NCBI RefSeq assembly: GCF_021462225.1
Contig: NC_061797.1
Span: forward strand, 24,947,093-25,011,092
Length of the DNA stretch: 64,000 bases
Reading direction: 5' to 3'
DNA from: Girardinichthys multiradiatus
Lineage: Eukaryota; Chordata; Actinopteri; Cyprinodontiformes; Goodeidae
Shown here piece by piece: positions 57,890 through 64,000 of the stretch. A program made the translations under genes and the position numbers. Each line of letters begins with the position of its first letter. Position 1 is the first letter of the stretch. The notes below the pieces were generated by a model. The model ran no database searches. It saw nothing but the letters and a program-made list of their open reading frames with translations, and was not told where the DNA came from.

Positions 57890-59754
57890 AGAAGAGTCAT
57901 GCATCTCAACAGAGAAGAAGACGGCAGCAAAGGTGAGCAAAAGATAATAATGATGGATAATTTGAAGTCCTTTCCAGATGCAAAGCTCTGGCGTTGGTTT
58001 CCAGACGCCCTTGAGTGGGCCATATTGATGTCAGGTTCACGCATGTTTTTTCCCCCCTACAAGCTAATGGTAATTGCTTTGATGGTCTGTGACTGATTCA
58101 GCATGTGTTTCACCAAAACGCGCTGAAAAGCCCAGAGTAGGAGTCTTGCATCCACTGAAGGTTGCAGGATAGTGCGAAACAGTCACTTGGGCACTTGTTG
58201 TGCTTCATTTGGATCCGCTGTGTCCGGGTATGTTCCAGTGAGGTGACTCGAGAACATACGCACAAGGTCACAGTGTTGGGAAGCCCTTGCAATGAAGTGT
58301 TAGTATTATTGCTGTATGTGAATGAAAGGTGTGATGGGAGGGGAGAAAACGAGAGCAGACGTGTTTAGTAACATAAGCCCCCGCTCCTATCATGATAAAT
58401 AATATAGTTTTTGATGCAGGAGTCACCCAGTATTACTTCCCTCTTCGGGTTTGAACTGAGGTCCAGGTCACTGAATAACACCTGATGCTGGAAATTTGTC
58501 TTTTGGATGTCTGTGGGCATGACACAGACTTTCTCATTATATACAATTAAATAAAAACAAGCCTTGATTATTTTAGGTCCACCACACCCAGTTTTATTAG
58601 GTTACACGTTATTTTAATGACTGGCATCCAGTGCATACTAATGCTTCTCTAAAAAAATTGAAATCCCATAACTCTACTGTAAATACACGTGCAAAATAAG
58701 TGAGGTCAGTTCTTGCAGTGAGGTGGATGTTCCCAGTTAAAATACAAACAGATTAGACCTCATATCCCGCACAGCAGCACAGAGATAAAATATAAAATGT
58801 TTTCACCACTGTCAAGCTATGGTAGATGTCTGTTTATTATAACCAGCTTTAAGTATGCTGTTTTTAGTGAGATGCTTCCCATGTGGTAAGTGGTGCCCTG
58901 TAAAGTGGCACGTTGCATCATATAAAATGTCTTACGACCTCATTGCCAGATACGGGTTCAAGAGGGACAAAAGATGAGTCACCATCCATGAAGAGAAATG
59001 ATTCCATGATTACATGACAGATTGGGTCTGTGTGGTCTTTTTGTTGCTCATGTTTTAGAGATACAAAGTTGCTTACATAGTTAAAACTCCAGCTTTTTCC
59101 AAACCTTCATCGCAACTTAAGCGCAACCTTTAACAGTCTTTTAAATTAGAGTTGATGCTTTGAAGAGTTGAGGTTTTGTCAGCTTTTAGAGTGTGCAATG
59201 TCTGCAGGACATGCATGTAATGTCAAAGTGATATTTTGAAGTGAAGAAATGTGACGTTGTGTATGTGTATTTGTTACATCTGTCAGCCTGTAGGAGACAG
59301 GAGGTTTGTCTATATCTCTCAAAGCAAGAGAGAACTGTATGAAAGAGTCATGCAAGTCAAACGGAAGGTTAAATATAACAACTGAACCCTGCCTGACAGA
59401 AAGTGATTCATTAGCTATTTTATGTGGAACACTGATGTTTAAAATTTTGTACACAATGTTCTTTTATTAGGAGAAATTGTTTTTTGTATTCAAAATCTTT
59501 TCTGAAACAGATGGTTCTTTCTGCTTAGAGGCTGTCCACGGTGTTGGAATGAATCCACTCAATAGCTCATGGTCATTAGTGGAAAGTGAGAGCCCAGCCT
59601 CTGGCTTTAATTTCCACATTTCCACATCTTGGATAGTCAGAACAAGTTTTGTTTTGAAAAGATTGATTTTTTTGAGATTTGTTTTTAGGAAGCTCCTTGT
59701 GCATTAAAGCATGTCTGATTTATATCTAAAATAGAAGTCAGTGTTTAGATAGTG
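57890..59754. other. Gene-free stretch
   Basis: No exon or repeat recognised. It may be the first intron of the candidate plus-strand gene. Confidence 0.4.
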
Positions 59755-60010
59755 TGGCTGAGTGGTGGTGCATCTGTAAGCACTGCTGCCTCACAGGAAG
59801 AAGGTCCTGGGTTCATATCCCAGGCTGGGGTCTCTGCATAGAGTTTACATGCTCTCACGTGCATGTGTGGGTTCTGGTACTCGGGCTTCCTCCCACAGTC
59901 TAGAAAAATGAATTTTAATTGGTATTTCTAGATTTCCTCGTGAGTGTGTGTGCATAGTTGTTTGTCCTGTATGTGTTTCCCTGTGATAGACTGTAAATCT
60001 GTAGGTTTAC
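59755..60010 (+). repeat. tRNA-derived SINE (family B)
   Basis: A box TGGCTGAGTGGTGG at about 59757 and B box GGTTCATATCCC at about 59811. Then the body 'gagtttacatgctctcacgtgcatgtgtgggttct...ggcttcctcccacagtc' and the tail 'gttgtttgtcctgtatgtgt...ccctgtgatagact'. The same family is inverted at 24.39-24.66 kb. Confidence 0.75.
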
Positions 60011-60885
60011 AAATTAACAGTAATTTTCTCTGCAGTCTTCATGTCACCCTGCTGGTAAGCCTACATTTTGAACCTATATTCATGTGAGAACCAACTGGGA
60101 GAAATGACTTAAAATAAGCAACGTGGATAACTCATGTTATGTGAAAAGCAAAGCAATACAGCTTAAAAATATCTTGACATCAGGACAGTCGTATTTTTAG
60201 CTCATTTCCAGAATAAATTACCACATGACTGAGACATGCTTGTATCCAATGTATTGTGAGTTAGAACAATAAATAATGTAACTGCAAAAATGTAAGAAAC
60301 CAAAAAAACAAAAGCTTTCCTTTGTAATTAGGGGTGTAGCTTTACATTTAGCTCATGAGACAAAAGTATTAAACTATTGGGCCATTTTTAACAATAATTT
60401 TAAAGAAAACCAAATATCACAATTTCGGTGTTTTGCCAATTAAAGGTTTCAAATTATCCAGGTATCCAGTGTAGAATAACTCGGTCTGGATCGGTTTGGA
60501 TTTGACTTTTAAAAGTACTAGGCCTGGATTCTGACCCCGTTGCTAGGTGTGACGTTGTCTACTAAGAACTGTGATTCATTGTTGCAATAGCAAAAATCAA
60601 ACTAAATGCGTTCTTAATAATCAGTGGAGAGGAATTACCCGATGAACAGTTTAGAAAGAATGTTAATCATGATGATGAAACTTAGCAAAATGAGTAAATT
60701 GTAATACAGCTCGAAAATGTTTTAACCTTATTTACATGATCCTCATTATTTTGATTTGCTTATTGTTATTTTAATCGCCATGTTGGTTGTTTTCATACTT
60801 TGTCTATTTAATATTAATGTGGACACTCACCTGTCAGCATTTCATTGTGATCGCCTTCTTGTATAAAGAGGTTTGATTTGGTAAA
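60011..60885. other. Gene-free stretch
   Basis: AT-rich. No exon recognised. Confidence 0.5.
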
Positions 60886-61402
60886 ATGACCAAAACAAAA
60901 CAGAGAAAAAAGGTATAGAAAACCAAACTGGACAGAGGAGCAGAGCCTGCTGTTGGCAGAGCTGGAGGAGGAGAATAGAGTAGCGTTGAAAGGTAGATTT
61001 GGTCCTGGGATCACAGAGAGGGAACAAAGAGGCAGACTTGGGAGGGCATTGCAGAGCTGATCAATGTGTTGTTCCCTCTTCTTTCACGCACCAGCCTGGA
61101 ATTTGAGAAAGTGGTGGATCCCTGCGTGGTTGAGCCGCTAAGGTTTATTAATTCACTGTTGTTAATTGTATGGAGAACATGTCTCTTTTCTCTCTGTGTT
61201 TTTGACATCTCTGCTTAAGACACTAAAAGTCCTCCTCACTACTCTTAACATTTCTTTACTTTAGTTGCTTTCTTAAGGCATTAGGTGCTCCGTGAATAAC
61301 TTTTATCTCACTGAGGTAAAATTCCAAGAAAAATCTTTTTTTCTTAAAATTACATCACTAGGAGCTACTTTTAGTCTTAGGATTCTTTGTGAATACGGGC
61401 CC
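60886..61402 (+). mobile_element. Harbinger-like transposon relic with Myb-like accessory gene fragment
   Basis: Plus strand from about 60930 reads YRKPNWTEEQSLLLAELEEE, then KGRFGPGIT. After a frameshift near 61020 it reads TKRQTWEGIAELINVLFP. This resembles the Myb/SANT-like DNA-binding accessory protein of Harbinger elements. A TAG lies just upstream. The right end GAATACGGGCCC at 61391-61402 is the inverted form of the terminus at 22991. The left end and transposase are absent. Confidence 0.55.
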
Positions 61403-64000
61403 TGAAGGTTTCAAGAAAGACTCCATCTAGGTGGTCATAATGGCAAAAATAGCAGTAAATTTACTGTGTGTGTTTTCACAAATAGTTTAAGTTCACAGAT
61501 CACAAATTGTCATAATAAAACTCTATTCATTGTACAATTGTCTAGTTCAGGCAATTAACAATGCAGTAGACAATTAATCTTTTTAACAATGCAAAGATTA
61601 GAATTAATTGTGCCAAAAAAGTAACAGAACTCTTTTTACAGCACCATAGTTTTTTGTTGTTGTTATTCCAGATGTTATTTGCCTGGTGAGAAAACCTGGA
61701 GCAATTGCTTATTTTTCTAACCCTCCTGCAGACACTTTTTTCCAAACTCCCTTATCTCGGAAACAGTGATTGGTGGTTGTCCTCTTAATCAAGCCATGGC
61801 TGTTTGCATGTGTTGCTACCAAAAATATAGCCAATAACGGCTCAGAACATTTGAATATCTTCTCCTTCCTCTATTGTACACAGCTGACTGACAGCTTGCA
61901 TGAACGCATACCCTGCAAATGTCAATAAAACAGCTCAAATCTGATTTGTGGTGTGTCAAAAAATGTTTGTGAAACTGACTTTTTGGGAGCAAGGGAGGCC
62001 TATACCTTAAAACCATCAGGGTTTTCTTTGTTAATGTACTTTTTGGTTTTGCACTGTTCACTGTAGATTTTATTAAGATAGTTGTGTTATTTTATATTAT
62101 ACTCAGCTTTTGCAGTAGGCTAGAAACAAATATATGATTTCCATATCTTTCAGAAAGAAAAAAAGAACACATAAACAAGAAAAATGCCTTAATGCGAACC
62201 CAAACATATGCTTGAGAATAAAACATCTCTTAAAGAGACTAGAAACATGTTGCCTATCTATAATTGTACACATGGGATCTTCAAAATAATGCTGGCTAAT
62301 CTTATGTTTATGTTTCTTTTAAATTAAATTACATCTTTCAAACTGTAAGTCAATGTATTCATTGTTCTTGTCATTGAAAATAAAAAAGCAGATAAAAGTA
62401 ATAGTTCAGACTGTCATTTCCTAGTGATGGGTTTATAGTTTTAATGCTTATAACAAAATGTCTGGAGTTTTGCCTTATTCATACAGCCTTAGTACAGGAA
62501 CGTTTTGACTATAGTTAGTCTGCTGGTGCCGGAGTAAAGAAGCTGATCAGGTGTTAATGTCAGGTATCAAAAAAAATGATTCTACCATGGTGGAAAAGAC
62601 ACTAATTACGAACCTGGCAAATGAGCTGTCAGAGATAACTGCCTAATATTAGTGGCATTCAGATTTAGCTAGAAATGTGTAATTAATTTCAAAACTAATG
62701 GACTGGAATCTTATTAGTAGTTTCAGGCAAACTGGGTGAGAGGGAAGAGAGACGAAGTAGTAATTACCAGAGTTGGAAACATAGGTATTTTTATTCCCTG
62801 TTTAACTGTGAGCCACAGTGTTGGGACACAAGCCACTCACATTCACGGTCTCAAGAGAAACACATAGCAAGGGACTAGAAAGGAAACATTCCTCTGTTCA
62901 ACTTCTTTATGCACATATTTATAACCAAAGATGAGTATGATAGAAGATTCCATCAAAATGCAGACTTAATTTAAATGTCAAACCGCCAGAGCAAAAGGAA
63001 ACTCACAATGTATCATAGAGTGGGACAAAGGTCAGGAAGACTCGATAAAAATACATTCCCCCATTTCATGAAGCAATCACATCAATTTTTCTCGAGGTTT
63101 GGAAGTTTGAAATGAAGGAACAAAACAAGGCTTTGTGGTGAACAGTTTTACAGATTTGTTTGGCCTTTTTAGAAACAAGTAAAATCCCCAAAACATTTGT
63201 CAACTTATTTTTACCTCGAAATTTGTATATTTTCGTTGTTAGTAGGGGTTCATAAAACCACTTTATGAATTTATGTATGTAACAATATATAAAACGTATA
63301 CCTACAGGCAAATTGTTTTACTATCACCAAGTATGTTCAGTATCGAACACAAGGTTCCTATGCAGCAGGGAAAAGTCCTTCCTTCCTTCCTTCCTTTGCT
63401 CAGGTTCCCTATTTAAAGCTTGATAAGTATAGAAACATCTTATAGTCATCGAATACTTTGAATTTACAAACATAAGAGAACTTGGAGAAGTTGAAAGTGG
63501 AAAGGTGTGAAATTTAAACATGAAAGACGTCTAGCAACCCTAAATATATACTAGAGGAACCAATCCACTTCACTTGCAGGATGGTCTTTGATGCTGATCT
63601 ATCTGCATGCACTCTTCAGGATAGAGGCTTCCAAGCTATGAGTTTAACTCAGCCTATGCTTGATGAACTGTTTCTTTGCCCGTTTCTTCTGGCTTTGCTT
63701 GTAAATTAGAATTTGTGAACCTTGTTAGGCAAGGGCAGAAAGATTTTACACCTGTTTTGCAACTTGGACAAAAAAAAAACAACAACTGGGTTTTGCCACT
63801 AAACTAATTATAAAAGACTGATGCTGTTTTAGCTAGCTGTGTTCACTGTTTCTTTGGGGAACGCAGGCCATGAAAGCTCACGATGTTTTTTTTTTAGACG
63901 CTATGAAGGCTGCCAGACAGCTCTCTTGCAGGTCTCGCTAGCTCGCAGCTCAACTGAGACTAGCAGAGACCGTTCTGCCCTGTTCTTTGAGACCTTTGCA
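61403..64000. other. Gene-free stretch to window end
   Basis: No exon recognised. A short CTTC repeat lies at about 63378-63396. The last 100 bases are GC-richer but end before any feature can be defined. Confidence 0.45.

Overview
This window is vertebrate nuclear DNA, and the gene and repeat content points to a teleost fish, probably a percomorph. Coding density is very low, exons are bounded by GT-AG splice sites, and the repeats are typical of fish: a Rex3 LINE, Tc1/mariner elements, tRNA-derived SINEs, hAT and Harbinger-like MITEs and long microsatellites. Nothing prokaryotic or plasmid-like is present.

Left part (1-9.5 kb, minus strand): the 5' half of apba2 (Mint2/X11-beta, a neuronal Munc18- and APP-binding adaptor). 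Two large coding exons (8389-7912 and 5825-4783) give the first 507 residues, including the Munc18-interacting domain. The PTB and PDZ exons must lie beyond position 1. A non-coding leader exon with a consensus donor lies at about 9.34-9.53 kb. A second candidate leader exon, in a CpG-rich patch at 42.07-42.27 kb, has the same kind of donor and may be a distal promoter of the same gene.

Middle (9.5-44 kb): no protein gene recognised. It holds two solo LTRs with perfect 5-bp target duplications (11060-11718 and 28901-29671), a Tc1-family relic (14.65-15.31 kb), a structurally intact Tc1/mariner element with a 343-aa transposase and DD36E spacing (20181-21449), a 1.6-kb block of four coding-periodic minisatellites (27.0-28.6 kb), several SINEs and MITEs, and a (TCTA)46 microsatellite.

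Right-centre (44-54.4 kb, minus strand): a serum amyloid A (saa) cluster. The best copy has a TATA box, a leader exon and three coding exons, but an in-frame TGA removes its last 15 codons, and a 3.3-kb Rex3 LINE with 28-bp target duplications sits in its last intron. Two further copies are decayed. One keeps a TATA box but has lost most of its first coding exon and carries a nonsense codon. The other keeps only a frameshifted first coding exon. An unclassified 2.1-kb GC-rich, G/T-skewed block separates them.

Right end (54.4-64 kb): an hAT-type MITE with a perfect 8-bp duplication, relics of Tc1, Harbinger and LINE elements, a SINE, and a CpG-rich stretch at 56.9-57.9 kb that may hold a plus-strand promoter and first exon. 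No obviously new biological system was found. The most notable items are the intact DD36E transposon, the decaying saa cluster with its Rex3 insertion, the expanded acidic region of apba2, and the repeat-built frame next to a polypurine tract at 27 kb.
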